DNA from: Burkholderia sp.
Lineage (GTDB): Bacteria > Pseudomonadota > Gammaproteobacteria > Burkholderiales > Burkholderiaceae
Length of the DNA stretch: 55,794 bases
Assembly: GCF_018375725.1 (NCBI RefSeq)
Contig: NZ_JAHACR010000005.1
Location: 1-55,794 of the forward strand
Direction: 5' to 3'
Shown: in pieces, positions 1 to 8,682 of the stretch
How the letters are laid out: each line of letters opens with the position of its first letter
How positions within the stretch are numbered: the first letter of the stretch is position 1
Made by a program: the position numbers and the translations under genes
The notes under the pieces: model-generated
Told to the model about the DNA's origin: nothing
Seen by the model: only the letters and a program-made list of their open reading frames with translations
Databases searched by the model: none

Positions 1-84
1 GTCGGCGGCCACGGCTGCATCGGCGAACAGCGACGCGACGGCGATCGCCGCGAGCGCGCGGCGGCCGGACTGCGCGACTGTCAT
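1..84 (-). CDS. fliO: Flagellar protein FliO, N-terminal fragment (cut by window edge)
   Basis: Only the first 28 codons are present; the gene continues past position 1. The ATG (82-84) overlaps the fliN stop (TGA at 81-83) in an ATGA arrangement. The visible peptide is MTVAQSGRRALAAIAVASLF followed by an Ala-rich stretch, which reads as a basic n-region plus a hydrophobic signal or anchor segment. FliO is a small membrane protein that helps assemble the flagellar export gate, and it normally follows fliN in fliLMNOPQR operons. The identity rests mainly on this position, because too little sequence is visible to confirm the family. Confidence 0.6.
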   Translation of the reverse strand, partial: MTVAQSGRRALAAIAVASLFADAAVAAD

Positions 85-551
85 CGATTCAGCTTCCGGA
101 TGCGTTCGGACGGCGTGATGATGTCGGTCAGGCGGATGCCGAACTTGTCGTTGACGACGACCACTTCGCCCTGCGCGATCAGGCAGCCGTTGACGAGCAC
201 GTCCATCGGCTCGCCGGCCAGGCCGTCCAGCTCGACGACCGAGCCTTGCGCCAGCTGCAGCAGGTTGCGGATCGCGATCTTCGTGCGGCCGAGCTCCACG
301 GTCATCTTGACCGGGATGTCGAGAATCATCTCGATGTCGTTGTGCGTCGACGCCGCCGCCGCCTTCGACAGCGGCTGGAACACGCCGGCGCTCGTCGCAT
401 TCGACGCGATCGGCTGTTCGTTCTGTTCGGCGAGCGCGGCCGCCCAGTCGTCCATCGCCGTGTCCGCCTCGGCTGCCGGGGCAGCGGCCGCGAGCGCGGC
501 GTCGGCAAGCGCCTGCGGATCGTCGTCCGGCGTCTGATTCAGCTCAGTCAT
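81..551 (-). CDS. fliN: Flagellar motor switch protein FliN
   Basis: FliN is part of the C-ring that switches rotor direction and docks the export ATPase complex at the cytoplasmic face of the flagellar base. This 156-residue protein has an Ala/Asp-rich N-terminal half of about 75 residues that looks flexible. A typical SpoA (surface presentation of antigens) domain follows, with the stretches DIPVKMTVELGRTKI, LDGLAGEPMDVLVNG and ITPSERIRKLNR at the C-terminus. I chose the ATG at 549-551, which has AAGGAAAG about 8 nt upstream, over an in-frame GTG two codons earlier. It overlaps the end of fliM by 8 bp and the start of fliO by 4 bp, so translational coupling is likely. Confidence 0.93.
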   Translation of the reverse strand: MTELNQTPDDDPQALADAALAAAAPAAEADTAMDDWAAALAEQNEQPIASNATSAGVFQPLSKAAAASTHNDIEMILDIPVKMTVELGRTKIAIRNLLQLAQGSVVELDGLAGEPMDVLVNGCLIAQGEVVVVNDKFGIRLTDIITPSERIRKLNR

Positions 552-1542
552 ATCCACTTTCCTTCATCGTGTCGTTCGCGCCGAGCATCTTCTGCACACG
601 CAGCGCATATTGACCATTGAAAATCCCGTAACCGCATTCCATGACCGGCACGCCGTCGACCTTGGCGGTGATCGTGTCCTCGATCGCAAGCGGCAGCACG
701 TCGCCGGCGCGCAGGTTCAGGATCTGCTCGAACGTCGTCGGAATGTCGGCGAGATCCGCCGTCAGCTCGACCTCGGCCGCCTGCACCTGCTGGGACAGCA
801 CGCGCACCCAGCGGCGGTCGACTTCGAGCGCCTCGCCCTGGATCGGCGAGCTCAGCACGTCGCGGATCGGCTCGATCATCGAGTACGGCATGCAGATGTG
901 CAGCGTGCCGCCCGTCGGCCCGAACTCGATCGAGAACTGCGTGACGATCACGATCTCGTTCGGCGTCGCGACGTTCGCGAACTGGGTGTGCATCTCCGAG
1001 CGCATGAACTCGAACTGCAGCGGCCGCACGCTCTTCCAGGCGGTCGTGTAGTGCTCGAACACGAGGTTCAGCAGCTTGCCGATGATGCGCTGCTCGGTCG
1101 CGGTGAAATCGCGCCCTTCGACGCGCGTGTGGAAGCGCCCGTCGCCGCCGAACAGGTTGTCGACGACGAAGAACACGAGGTTCGGATCGAACACGAACAG
1201 CGACGTGCCGCGCAGCGGCTTCACGTGCACGAGGTTCAGGTTCGTCGGGATCGGCAGGTTGCGGGTGAACTCGCTGTACTTCTGCACCTTCACCTGGCTG
1301 ACGGAGATTTCCGCCGTGCGCCGCATGAAGTTGAAGATACCGATGCGCAACAGGCGCGCGAAGCGGTCGTTGATGATCTCGAGGCCGGGCATCCGGCCGC
1401 GGACGATCCGCTCCTGCGTCGCGATGTTGTACGGGCGCACGCCCGCCGCGTCGCGCTTTTCGTCGGTCGAGTCGGCTTCGCCCGTAACGCCCTTGAGGAG
1501 TGCATCGACCTCCTCCTGGGACATGAACTCTGAGTGGCCCAT
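544..1542 (-). CDS. fliM: Flagellar motor switch protein FliM
   Basis: FliM forms the middle of the C-ring and binds phospho-CheY to reverse the motor. The 332-residue length is normal. The N-terminal MSQEEVDALLKGV is the conserved CheY-binding region; it is followed by the CheC-like middle domain (FARLLRIGIFNFMRRTAEIS) and a C-terminal SpoA domain (LADIPTTFEQILNLRAGDVL). An alternative ATG six codons downstream (MSQEEV) is possible; the longer start MGHSEF is the form I recall for Burkholderia. It follows fliL by 28 bp and overlaps fliN, all on one minus-strand operon. Confidence 0.95.
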   Translation of the reverse strand: MGHSEFMSQEEVDALLKGVTGEADSTDEKRDAAGVRPYNIATQERIVRGRMPGLEIINDRFARLLRIGIFNFMRRTAEISVSQVKVQKYSEFTRNLPIPTNLNLVHVKPLRGTSLFVFDPNLVFFVVDNLFGGDGRFHTRVEGRDFTATEQRIIGKLLNLVFEHYTTAWKSVRPLQFEFMRSEMHTQFANVATPNEIVIVTQFSIEFGPTGGTLHICMPYSMIEPIRDVLSSPIQGEALEVDRRWVRVLSQQVQAAEVELTADLADIPTTFEQILNLRAGDVLPLAIEDTITAKVDGVPVMECGYGIFNGQYALRVQKMLGANDTMKESGYD

Positions 1543-1570
1543 GCGCGTTCCTTTGCCGGCGGCGTTGCGG

Positions 1571-2071
1571 TTACTGGACGACGAATTCGGTAAACAGCAC
1601 GTCGTCCACCTGCGCGCGCTGGTTGCCCGGCTGCGTCGGCTGCTCGATCAGGCCCTTCAGCTCGCCGGCGAGCGCGCGCTTGCCGTCGGGCGTCGCGAGT
1701 TCCTCCGGACGCTTGTTCGACAGCGCGAGCAGGACGCGGCTGCGGATTTCCGGCATCCGCGCGGTCAGCTGCTCCTGCGCCTTCGGATCGGTCAGCTTCA
1801 GCGACAGGCCGACGCGCAGGTAATGCTGGGCGCCGTCGTCGGACTGCAGGTTCACGGTCAGCGGATCGAGGGCGAAGAACGCGGGCGCGGCGAGCGGCGG
1901 CGGTTCGCTGGGCGCGGCGGCATGGCCCAGGCCCGCTCTCGTCAGGAACACATACATGCCGGCCGCGGCGGCGGCCGCCACCCCGAGCACGATGACGGCG
2001 AGCAGCGCGAGGCGCTTGGTCTTGCCGGACGATGCCGGCTTGTCGGCGGGATTTGCGGTCGTGGTGGCCAT
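1571..2071 (-). CDS. fliL: Flagellar basal body-associated protein FliL
   Basis: FliL is an inner-membrane protein that surrounds the stator and supports torque or swarming. The 166-residue product has a short cytoplasmic N-terminus, one transmembrane helix at about residues 20-42 (RLALLAVIVLGVAAAAAAGM) and a periplasmic domain containing FFALDPLTVNLQSDDGAQHY, characteristic of the family. I chose the ATG at 2069-2071 (MATTTANPADK). An in-frame ATG 11 codons upstream would add a His-rich stretch that is not typical of FliL. This is the first gene of the flagellar operon in the window; its promoter should lie in 2072-2295. Confidence 0.9.
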   Translation of the reverse strand: MATTTANPADKPASSGKTKRLALLAVIVLGVAAAAAAGMYVFLTRAGLGHAAAPSEPPPLAAPAFFALDPLTVNLQSDDGAQHYLRVGLSLKLTDPKAQEQLTARMPEIRSRVLLALSNKRPEELATPDGKRALAGELKGLIEQPTQPGNQRAQVDDVLFTEFVVQ

Positions 2072-2295
2072 GTGAATGCGTGCGTGATGTCTCGTAGCAT
2101 GCATTGTTCGGCATCCGGCCGTCAGCCGATGGGTGGAAAAGAGGGGGGAATTGCGGCTATCTCAGCCGATTGTCGAACGGGAATGACAGATGTCCGGCGC
2201 GTGCGGGCCGCTCCGGATGGCGGCCGGACGGAACGGGACCGGTGAAGCGGAGGATGTCATGCGGCGCACCGCCCGCCGTGCGCGCACCGGCCCGG

Positions 2296-3018
2296 TCAGA
2301 TGGGCAGCAGGGTCAGGAGCGGCGCGATCAGAACCATCGCGACGCCCGCGATCATCATCGTGAGGCTCGACACGACGCCTTCCTCGCGGCCGATTTCGCG
2401 CGCCTTCGCGGTGCCGACGCCATGCGCGGCCGCACCGAACAGCGCGCCGCGCGCCAGCCGCGTGCGCATCGGCACGAGCGCGAGCACGATTTCGCCGAGC
2501 AGCATCCCGCAGATGCCGGTCGCGATCACGAACAGCGCGGTCAGATCCTTCGGCGCATGGATCTTGTCGGATACCGCGAGTGCGAACGGCGTCGACACCG
2601 AGCGGGTCATCAGCGAGCGCTGCAGCTCGGGCGACAGGTGCAGCAGCTTCGCCAGCAGCAGCGAGCCGCAGATCCCCGCGACGATGCCGACCGCGACGCC
2701 GACGGACAGCGACAGCCAGTGCCGGCGGATCAGGTCGCGATAGTCGTAGATCGGCACCGCGAATGCGATCGTCGCCGGGCCGAGCAGCCACATCAGCCAG
2801 CGCGTGTCGCGAAAGTAGACGGAATAGGGAATGCCCGTCGCCGCGACGAGCGCGACCAGCACGCCGGGCACGAATATGAGCGGCGAGAACAGCAGCGTCT
2901 TCTTGTACGCATAGAGGCGTTTCGACGCGAAATACAGCGCGACCGTCAGCACGAAGCAGCCGACGGAAATCGCGGCGTTGACCTGGTCGGCCGACAGATT
3001 CGACAGAGAAGCAAACAT
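2296..3018 (-). CDS. LrgB/CidB family membrane protein
   Basis: LrgB-family proteins pair with holin-like LrgA/CidA and modulate murein hydrolase activity, lysis or export of pyruvate-type overflow metabolites, depending on the species. The 240-residue sequence is almost all hydrophobic helices. It contains the family signatures ITDRSVSTP-like (here MTRSVSTPFALAVS), FVIATGICGMLLGE and GAAAHGVGTAKAREIG. It lies 34 bp downstream of the LrgA-like gene on the same strand, so the two are almost certainly one transcript. Function here is by family only; whether it acts as a Lrg (anti-holin) or Cid (holin) type cannot be told from sequence. Confidence 0.9.
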   Translation of the reverse strand: MFASLSNLSADQVNAAISVGCFVLTVALYFASKRLYAYKKTLLFSPLIFVPGVLVALVAATGIPYSVYFRDTRWLMWLLGPATIAFAVPIYDYRDLIRRHWLSLSVGVAVGIVAGICGSLLLAKLLHLSPELQRSLMTRSVSTPFALAVSDKIHAPKDLTALFVIATGICGMLLGEIVLALVPMRTRLARGALFGAAAHGVGTAKAREIGREEGVVSSLTMMIAGVAMVLIAPLLTLLPI

Positions 3019-3052
3019 GAGGCGCGGCTCCGGATCGGGGGACGGGCGGGCG

Positions 3053-3511
3053 TCAGCCGCGCACGCGGCGGCGTCCGGCGAGCACGCGCTGCGCGGCGAG
3101 CTTGCGTTCGAGCTTCGCGGCGAGATCGACCGCGACGGCCACCGCGACCATCACGAACGCGGTGCCGGCCACGACGACGAGCGCGAGCCGCCAGCCGTCT
3201 TCGCGGAACAGGCCGCCGTACTGGACGGCAGCGACCGCGGCGGGCACGAAGAACAGCAGCATGTCGGACAGCAGCCAGTTCGCGCCGTCCTTGACCCAGG
3301 CCGGGGCGACGCCGCCGCTGAACAGCAGCACGAGCAGCACCGCGAGGCCGATCACGCCGGACGGAATCGGCAGCCCGACTGCGCGCACGGCCCAGTCGAC
3401 CGCCAGCCACAACGCCGCGAGCGCGGTCGCCTGCAGCACGATCCGGCCGGCATGCGCGACATGCGCCGCGGGGACGGGACGAACGGCAATGGTCGCGATC
3501 GACTTGCTCAT
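3053..3511 (-). CDS. CidA/LrgA family holin-like protein
   Basis: A small (152 residue) polytopic membrane protein with about four hydrophobic segments: LQATALAALWLAVDWAVRAV, PSGVIGLAVLLVLLFSGG, LLSDMLLFFVPAAVAAVQY and LALVVVAGTAFVMVAVAVAV. The motif IPSGVIGLAVLL followed by WLLSDMLLFFVPA is diagnostic of CidA/LrgA. It ends in a basic tail (KLAAQRVLAGRRRVRG). Such proteins oligomerise like phage holins. The gene is the first of a two-gene operon with the LrgB homologue and is divergent from a LysR regulator 141 bp away, the same logic as cidR-cidAB in Firmicutes. Confidence 0.88.
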   Translation of the reverse strand: MSKSIATIAVRPVPAAHVAHAGRIVLQATALAALWLAVDWAVRAVGLPIPSGVIGLAVLLVLLFSGGVAPAWVKDGANWLLSDMLLFFVPAAVAAVQYGGLFREDGWRLALVVVAGTAFVMVAVAVAVDLAAKLERKLAAQRVLAGRRRVRG

Positions 3512-3652
3512 GGCGGGATTCCCCTACAGATATTTTTCTAACGACGCAAGTATAGGATTCCCTCATCCATAAATAAAATGACTTGTCTCTATCCTAGTCA
3601 TTCCATTTAGGAATTCACCCCCAACACGCTGCACCAATTCAGGGAGGCGCGG
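3512..3652. promoter_or_regulatory. Divergent promoter region of lrgA-like operon and LysR regulator
   Basis: This 141-bp spacer between divergent genes is clearly more A/T-rich than its surroundings (for example CCATAAATAAAATGACTT near 3568). It must hold both promoters and the LysR binding site. A good Shine-Dalgarno, GGGAGG, lies just ahead of the LysR start at 3653. I could not fix individual -35/-10 boxes or a clear T-N11-A operator with confidence. Confidence 0.5.
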
Positions 3653-4576
3653 ATGGAACTGCGCGCGCTGCGCTATTTCGTCGAGGTGGTCCGCCAGCAG
3701 AGCTTCACCGCGGCGGCCGACAAGCTGTTCGTGACCCAGCCGACCATCAGCAAGATGGTGAAGTCGCTGGAAGAGGAGATCGGCTCGCCGTTGCTGCTGC
3801 GCGACGGCCGGCAGATGGTGCTGACCGATGCCGGACGGATCGTGTTCCAGCGCGGGCAGGATGTGCTCGCCGCGCAGGCGCAGCTGCAATCGGAGCTGAA
3901 CGACCTCGGCACGCTCGGCCGCGGCGAACTGACGATCGGCATCCCGCCGCTCGGCGGCTCGCTGTTTACACCGATCATCGCCGCGTACAAGCAGCGCTAT
4001 CCGAACATCGAGCTGAAGCTGTTCGAGCAGGGCTCGCGGATGATCGAGGCGGCGCTGATGTCGGGCGAACTGGAGCTGGGCGGCTTGCTGGAGCCGGTCG
4101 ATCCGGACATGTTCGACGTGCTGCCGATGGTGCGCGCGCCGCTGTGGCTCGTCGCGCCGCGCGAATCGCGCTGGGACGAGGATCGCGCGGTGCCGCTCGC
4201 CGATCTCGCGCGCGAATCGTTCGTGTTCTACGCCGAAAGCCTCGCGCTGAACGACACCGTGCTCGATGCGTGCCGGAAGGTCGGCTTCACGCCGTCGATC
4301 GTGAGCCGCAGCGGACACTGGGATTTCATGGCGGCGCTGGTCCACGCGGGCGTCGGCATCGCGCTGTTGCCCGAGCCGTATTGCCGGCGGCTCGACGCCG
4401 GACAATTCACGTGCCGGCCGATCGTCGAGCCGGAAATCACGTGGGCAATCGTGCTCGGCTGGCTGAAGAAGGGCTACCTGTCGCACGCGGCGCGCGCATG
4501 GCTCGACGTCGCGCGCGCGACGCTGCCGATCGCGCCCGGCGACGATCTCGCGTTCGGCGCGTTGCGCGCGCGCTGA
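3653..4576 (+). CDS. LysR-family transcriptional regulator, likely controlling the adjacent lrgAB-like pair
   Basis: A 307-residue LysR regulator. Its N-terminal winged helix (MELRALRYFVEVVRQQ... AADKLFVTQPTISKMVKSLE) is typical, and a substrate-binding-like effector domain covers residues 90-300. The start is supported by GGGAGG 8 nt upstream and by the standard LysR N-terminus. It is divergent from the lrgA/lrgB-like genes, which points to control of that operon, as CidR does for cidAB; the effector is unknown (acetate or pyruvate metabolites in the Firmicute case). The stop is only 6 bp from the convergent stop of the MFS gene. Confidence 0.88.
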   Translation: MELRALRYFVEVVRQQSFTAAADKLFVTQPTISKMVKSLEEEIGSPLLLRDGRQMVLTDAGRIVFQRGQDVLAAQAQLQSELNDLGTLGRGELTIGIPPLGGSLFTPIIAAYKQRYPNIELKLFEQGSRMIEAALMSGELELGGLLEPVDPDMFDVLPMVRAPLWLVAPRESRWDEDRAVPLADLARESFVFYAESLALNDTVLDACRKVGFTPSIVSRSGHWDFMAALVHAGVGIALLPEPYCRRLDAGQFTCRPIVEPEITWAIVLGWLKKGYLSHAARAWLDVARATLPIAPGDDLAFGALRAR

Positions 4577-4582
4577 ACCCGG

Positions 4583-6145
4583 TCAGTGACCGATCGCGGG
4601 GCCCGCGCCTTTCCTCGGCTTCGTGATCCAGACGAGCGCCGCGAGCACGACGAATACGATCGCCGACAGGTGGAAGAAGTCATTGGTCGCCATCATGAAG
4701 CCCTGCTGGGTGACGATCTGGTTGATCTGCGCGTTCGACATCTGGCCGGCGATGCCGAGTTGCGACAGCGCGCCCTGGTAATCGGCCGTGCTCTGCGCGT
4801 AGACGCTCACCGATTCCGACAGCCGCGCATGGTGATAGATCGCGTCGTTCTCCCAGAACGTCGAGCTGGCCGCGGTGCCGATCGCACCCGACAGCGTGCG
4901 CAGGAAGTTCGACAGCCCGGACGCGCTCGCGAGCCGGTCGTCGGAAATGCTCGACAGCGTGATCGTCGTCATCGGCACGAAGAAGCACGCGACGCCGATC
5001 CCCTGCACGAGCCGCGGCAGGATCACATGGTTGAACGGCACGTCGAGCGTAAACGTCGAGTTCCAGATCGACACGCCGGCGAACACGCAGAACGCGAAGC
5101 TCGCGACCATGCGCAGGTCGAGCCGGTGCATGTTGCGGCCGATCAGCGGCGACAGCACGAGCGCGAGCAGCCCGACCGGCGCGATCGCGAGCCCGGCGAG
5201 GCCCGCCGTGTAGCCCATCACCGTCTGCAGCCACAACGGGAAGATCACGACCGAGCCGAAGAACGCCATGAAGCCGAACGAGATGATCATCGCGCCCAGC
5301 GCGAAGTTGCGGTCCCGGAACAGCGACAGGTCGACGACCGGCTCCGCCTCGGTCGCCTCCCAGACCAGCATGAACGCGAGCGACACAACGGCGATCAGCG
5401 CGAGCGACACGATGAACATCGAGTTGAACCAGTCGCGGTCCTTGCCGAGGTCGAGCATCATCTGCAGGCACGACACGCCGATCACGAGCAGCGCCAGGCC
5501 GACCGCGTCGATCCGCTGCTTCGTCGTCTTCGTCTCGCGGCCGCGCAGCAGGACAAACGCGCAGGCCGCGGAGAAGAGGCCGATCGGCAGGTTGATATAG
5601 AAGATCCACGGCCACGTGTAGTTGTCGCTGATCCAGCCGCCAAGCAGCGGCCCGAAGATCGGCGCGACGATCACCGTCATCGCCCACAGCCCGAGCGCGA
5701 GACCGCGTTTCGCGGGCGGATAGCTGCGCATCAGGATCGTCTGCGACAGCGGCACCATCGGCCCCGACACGAGCCCCTGCAGCAGCCGGAACGCAATCAG
5801 CGTCTCGAAGTTGGACGCGAGGCCGCATAGTGCGGACGCAAGCGTGAATGCGAGCACCGACAGCGTGAAGAGCCGCACCTCACCGACGCGCCGCGCAAGC
5901 CAGCCGGTCAGCGGCACCGCGATCGCGGACGCGACCGAATACGACGAGATCACCCACGTGCCTTCGCTCGTCGCGACGCCGAGGCTGCCGGAGATCGTCG
6001 GCACCGCGACGTTCGCGATCGACGTGTCGAGCACTTCCATGAAGGTGCCGAGCGCGAGCCCGACCGTGAGCAGCGCGAGTACGCCGCCGGACAGCGGCGC
6101 CGGTTCGGCAGTGCGAGGCATGGTGGAAGTCGTGGTGACGGACAT
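4583..6145 (-). CDS. DHA2 family multidrug MFS transporter, EmrB/QacA type
   Basis: A 520-residue inner-membrane exporter with about 14 hydrophobic helices, as in the DHA2 (14-TMS) subfamily. Motifs include FMEVLDTSIANVAVPTISG in helix 1 and motif C, APIFGPLLGGWISDNYTWPW, both characteristic of EmrB-type drug/H+ antiporters. It sits 180 bp downstream of a MarR repressor on the same strand. No HlyD-type adaptor (EmrA) is present, unlike classical emrAB, although a TolC-like outer-membrane lipoprotein lies just beyond the MarR gene. The substrate cannot be predicted from the sequence. Confidence 0.9.
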   Translation of the reverse strand: MSVTTTSTMPRTAEPAPLSGGVLALLTVGLALGTFMEVLDTSIANVAVPTISGSLGVATSEGTWVISSYSVASAIAVPLTGWLARRVGEVRLFTLSVLAFTLASALCGLASNFETLIAFRLLQGLVSGPMVPLSQTILMRSYPPAKRGLALGLWAMTVIVAPIFGPLLGGWISDNYTWPWIFYINLPIGLFSAACAFVLLRGRETKTTKQRIDAVGLALLVIGVSCLQMMLDLGKDRDWFNSMFIVSLALIAVVSLAFMLVWEATEAEPVVDLSLFRDRNFALGAMIISFGFMAFFGSVVIFPLWLQTVMGYTAGLAGLAIAPVGLLALVLSPLIGRNMHRLDLRMVASFAFCVFAGVSIWNSTFTLDVPFNHVILPRLVQGIGVACFFVPMTTITLSSISDDRLASASGLSNFLRTLSGAIGTAASSTFWENDAIYHHARLSESVSVYAQSTADYQGALSQLGIAGQMSNAQINQIVTQQGFMMATNDFFHLSAIVFVVLAALVWITKPRKGAGPAIGH

Positions 6146-6325
6146 TCAGGTCTCCTGGACGGGGTGCGCGTGGCGCATGCGTCCGAAACGCCGGTACGCG
6201 GCGTGGCGCGTGCCGGCGATATCAAAAGCGGGCAGGGCGGGCATAAGAGCATGCCGCATCATCTTCTGCCCAGACAGATAAATAAGCGAGCGTTTAACCT
6301 GAACATCGCGGCGCCCGGCATGGTG

Positions 6326-6832
6326 TCAGGCCGCCGGATCGTGGTCCGGCGCGCCTGCGCCGGCGGGCTGGCAGCCGGGCGAACCCGGCCCGTTCGCGAT
6401 GAAGCGTTGCAGCAGACCGGTCAGCACGAGGAGTTCGTCGGCCGAAAAGCCGGCCAGTTGCGCATTGAGCGCGTTGGCGATCAGCGCCGGCAGCGCGCGG
6501 GCGGCCTGCGCGCCACGTCCGGTCAGCGTCAGTTCGATCACCCGCCGGTCCTGCGCGCTGCGTGCGCGGGCGATCAGGCCCTTGCGCTCGAGGCGGTCGA
6601 GCATGCGTGTCATCGAGCCGCTGTCGTACGACAGCTTGCGGGACAGTTCGAACGGCGTGCGTGCGTAGCCGCGCGCGAGCAGCAGGATCACGCTGATCTG
6701 CTGCGCGGTCAGGTCGAGCGGCGCAAGCGCGCTGTCCAGCCGCTCGACCATCGCCTGACGCGCTTTCGTCAGGTAATAGCCGAGGCTCGTTTCCAGCTCG
6801 ATGTGCTCGGGATCGTAAAGGCCGCTGTTCAT
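6326..6832 (-). CDS. MarR-family repressor of the neighbouring efflux genes
   Basis: A 168-residue MarR protein. The winged helix-turn-helix spans about residues 45-110, with LSYDSGSMTRMLDRLERKGL as recognition region and RSAQDRRVIELTLT as the wing, which carries the conserved D-R-R. Dimerisation helices flank it. The last 20 residues (Gly/Pro/Ala-rich) look disordered. It lies upstream of the MFS gene on the same strand and divergent from the outer-membrane factor gene, so it probably represses both sides of the locus and is released by a phenolic or drug ligand, as MarR and EmrR are. The ligand is not inferable here. Confidence 0.9.
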   Translation of the reverse strand: MNSGLYDPEHIELETSLGYYLTKARQAMVERLDSALAPLDLTAQQISVILLLARGYARTPFELSRKLSYDSGSMTRMLDRLERKGLIARARSAQDRRVIELTLTGRGAQAARALPALIANALNAQLAGFSADELLVLTGLLQRFIANGPGSPGCQPAGAGAPDHDPAA

Positions 6833-7132
6833 GTGCTTGCGCGCAAGGGAACCGTTTCGGAAAAAACGCGCCCAGTATCTTGAAAATTGATTGCATAGTC
6901 AATCTTGCCTGACGCCTCGCGCGGGGCCCTTTGAACGTGCCCGCCGCAAGCGGGCCGTAATGGCCGGTAAACCGGCCAGCCGCGGCGGTAATACTCCCTG
7001 GCCGCCGCGCGGCTTACCCTAACGCCTGCGCGGCATTCCCGCCGTCAGTTACCATTCGGCCAGGCCTGCGGCACATCGGCCGCATCGCGCTCGCCCGGTC
7101 GCCGGGCCAGGCGCCCAGACAGGAAACACACC
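6833..7132. promoter_or_regulatory. Divergent regulatory region with candidate MarR operator (6887-6904)
   Basis: This 300-bp spacer separates the MarR gene from the outer-membrane factor. At 6888-6903 lies TTGATTGCATAGTCAA, an imperfect dyad of half-sites TTGA/TCAA with the inner GATTG (6889-6893) and CAATC (6900-6904) repeated inverted. The size and A/T-rich character fit a MarR-family operator, and its position 56 bp before the marR start fits autorepression. The rest of the spacer is GC-rich with several CCGGCC-type short repeats (about 6955-7060). I saw no small gene. Confidence 0.5.
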
Positions 7133-8662
7133 ATGCCGTACGTCCCATCCCCGCGCGTTTGCCGACCGCTGAGCGCCGCCGTCGCCTTCGCGACCGCCGT
7201 GCTGCTCGCCGGCTGCGTCGGGCCGAACTATCACCGGCCTGCCACGCCGATGCCCGCCGCGTTCAAGGAAGCGCCCGCCGGCTGGAAGGTCGCGCAGCCG
7301 GCCGACGGCGTCGACCGCGGCGCGTGGTGGACCGTCTACAACGATCCGCAGCTGGTCACGCTGATCGACAAGCTCAACGCATCGAACCAGACCATCGCGC
7401 AATCGGCCGCCGCATACCGGCAGGCGCGCGCGCTCGTCGACGAGGCGCGCGCCGCGTATTTCCCGACCGTCGGCTTCTCGGGCACGAAGTCGCGATCGAG
7501 ATCGCCGGGCACGACGCTGGCCTCGTCGGGCTCGACCGTCGGGCCGGGCAAGATCAACACCAGCTACAAGGTCGGCGTCGATGCGTCGTGGGAGCCCGAC
7601 CTGTGGGGCAAGGTGACCCGCAACGTCACCTCGCAGCGCGCCGGCCAGGCGGCGGCGGCGGCCGATCTCGCGAATGCGCGGCTGTCGCAGCAGGCGACGC
7701 TCGCGCAGACCTACTTCCAGCTGCGCACCGCCGATGCGCTGCAGAAGCTGCTCGACGACACGGTCGCGTCGTACCAGCGCGCACTGCAACTCACGCAGAA
7801 CCAGTATGCGCAGGGCACCGTCGCGCGCTCGGACGTGATCCAGGCGCAGACGCAGCTGCAAAGCGCGCAGGCGGCCGCGATCGACAACGGCGTCGCGCGC
7901 GCGCAATACGAACATGCGATTGCGACGCTGATCGGCGAACCCGCATCGACGTTCTCGCTGCCGCCGCTTCCGCTCACCGCCGAGCCGCCCGTCGTCCCGG
8001 TCGATGTGCCGTCCGCGCTGCTCGAGCGCCGGCCCGATATCGCGGCGGCCGAACGCCGCGCAGCGGCCGCGAACGAACAGATCGGCGTGGCGATCGCGGC
8101 GTTTTTCCCGACGCTCACGCTCTCGGCGAACGGAGGCGTGGAAAGTTCGATGTGGTCGCAGCTGTTCATGCTGCCGTCGCGCTTCTGGACGGTCGGCCCG
8201 CAGCTCGCGGCGACGCTGTTCGACGCGGGCCTGCGCGCCGCGCAGACCGAAGCGGCGCGCGCCACGTACGACCAGGATGTCGCCGCGTACCGGCTGTCGG
8301 TGCTGACGGCATTCCAGGACGTCGAGGACAATCTCGCATCGCAGCGCATCCTCGCGCAGGAAGTCGAGGTGCAGCGTCAGGCGGTGGACAGTGCGCAGCA
8401 CGCGCTCGCGATCGTGACGAACCAGTACAAGGCCGGCACGGTCTCCTACCAGAACGTGCTGACCGCGCAGACAACCGCGTTCGCCGCGCAGCAGAAGCTC
8501 ACGTCGATCTCGGGCCAGCGGATGGTGTCGTCGGTCGCGCTCGTGAAGGCGCTCGGCGGCGGCTGGGACGTCTCGCAGATCGCACGCGAGACGGGCGGCG
8601 CCGAAGCGCCCGCACCGGCTGGCGCGGCGCCCGAAAACGCGACACCGGTCGCGCAGAAGTAA
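7133..8662 (+). CDS. Efflux system outer-membrane lipoprotein, NodT/OprM family
   Basis: A 509-residue TolC-like channel subunit of a tripartite efflux system. The N-terminus is a lipoprotein signal ending in the lipobox LLAGC (Cys near residue 27), followed by the family start VGPNYHRPATPMP. Two OEP repeats follow, with coiled-coil segments such as LSQQATLAQTYFQLR and ERRPDIAAAERRAAAANEQIGVA, the latter diagnostic of NodT. The C-terminal 20 residues are Ala/Pro-rich. It has no adaptor or RND pump next to it, and probably serves the adjacent MFS pump or another exporter. Its stop lies 20 bp from the convergent gspN stop. Confidence 0.92.
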   Translation: MPYVPSPRVCRPLSAAVAFATAVLLAGCVGPNYHRPATPMPAAFKEAPAGWKVAQPADGVDRGAWWTVYNDPQLVTLIDKLNASNQTIAQSAAAYRQARALVDEARAAYFPTVGFSGTKSRSRSPGTTLASSGSTVGPGKINTSYKVGVDASWEPDLWGKVTRNVTSQRAGQAAAAADLANARLSQQATLAQTYFQLRTADALQKLLDDTVASYQRALQLTQNQYAQGTVARSDVIQAQTQLQSAQAAAIDNGVARAQYEHAIATLIGEPASTFSLPPLPLTAEPPVVPVDVPSALLERRPDIAAAERRAAAANEQIGVAIAAFFPTLTLSANGGVESSMWSQLFMLPSRFWTVGPQLAATLFDAGLRAAQTEAARATYDQDVAAYRLSVLTAFQDVEDNLASQRILAQEVEVQRQAVDSAQHALAIVTNQYKAGTVSYQNVLTAQTTAFAAQQKLTSISGQRMVSSVALVKALGGGWDVSQIARETGGAEAPAPAGAAPENATPVAQK

Positions 8663-8682
8663 AAAGCGATGCGGCGTGCGTA

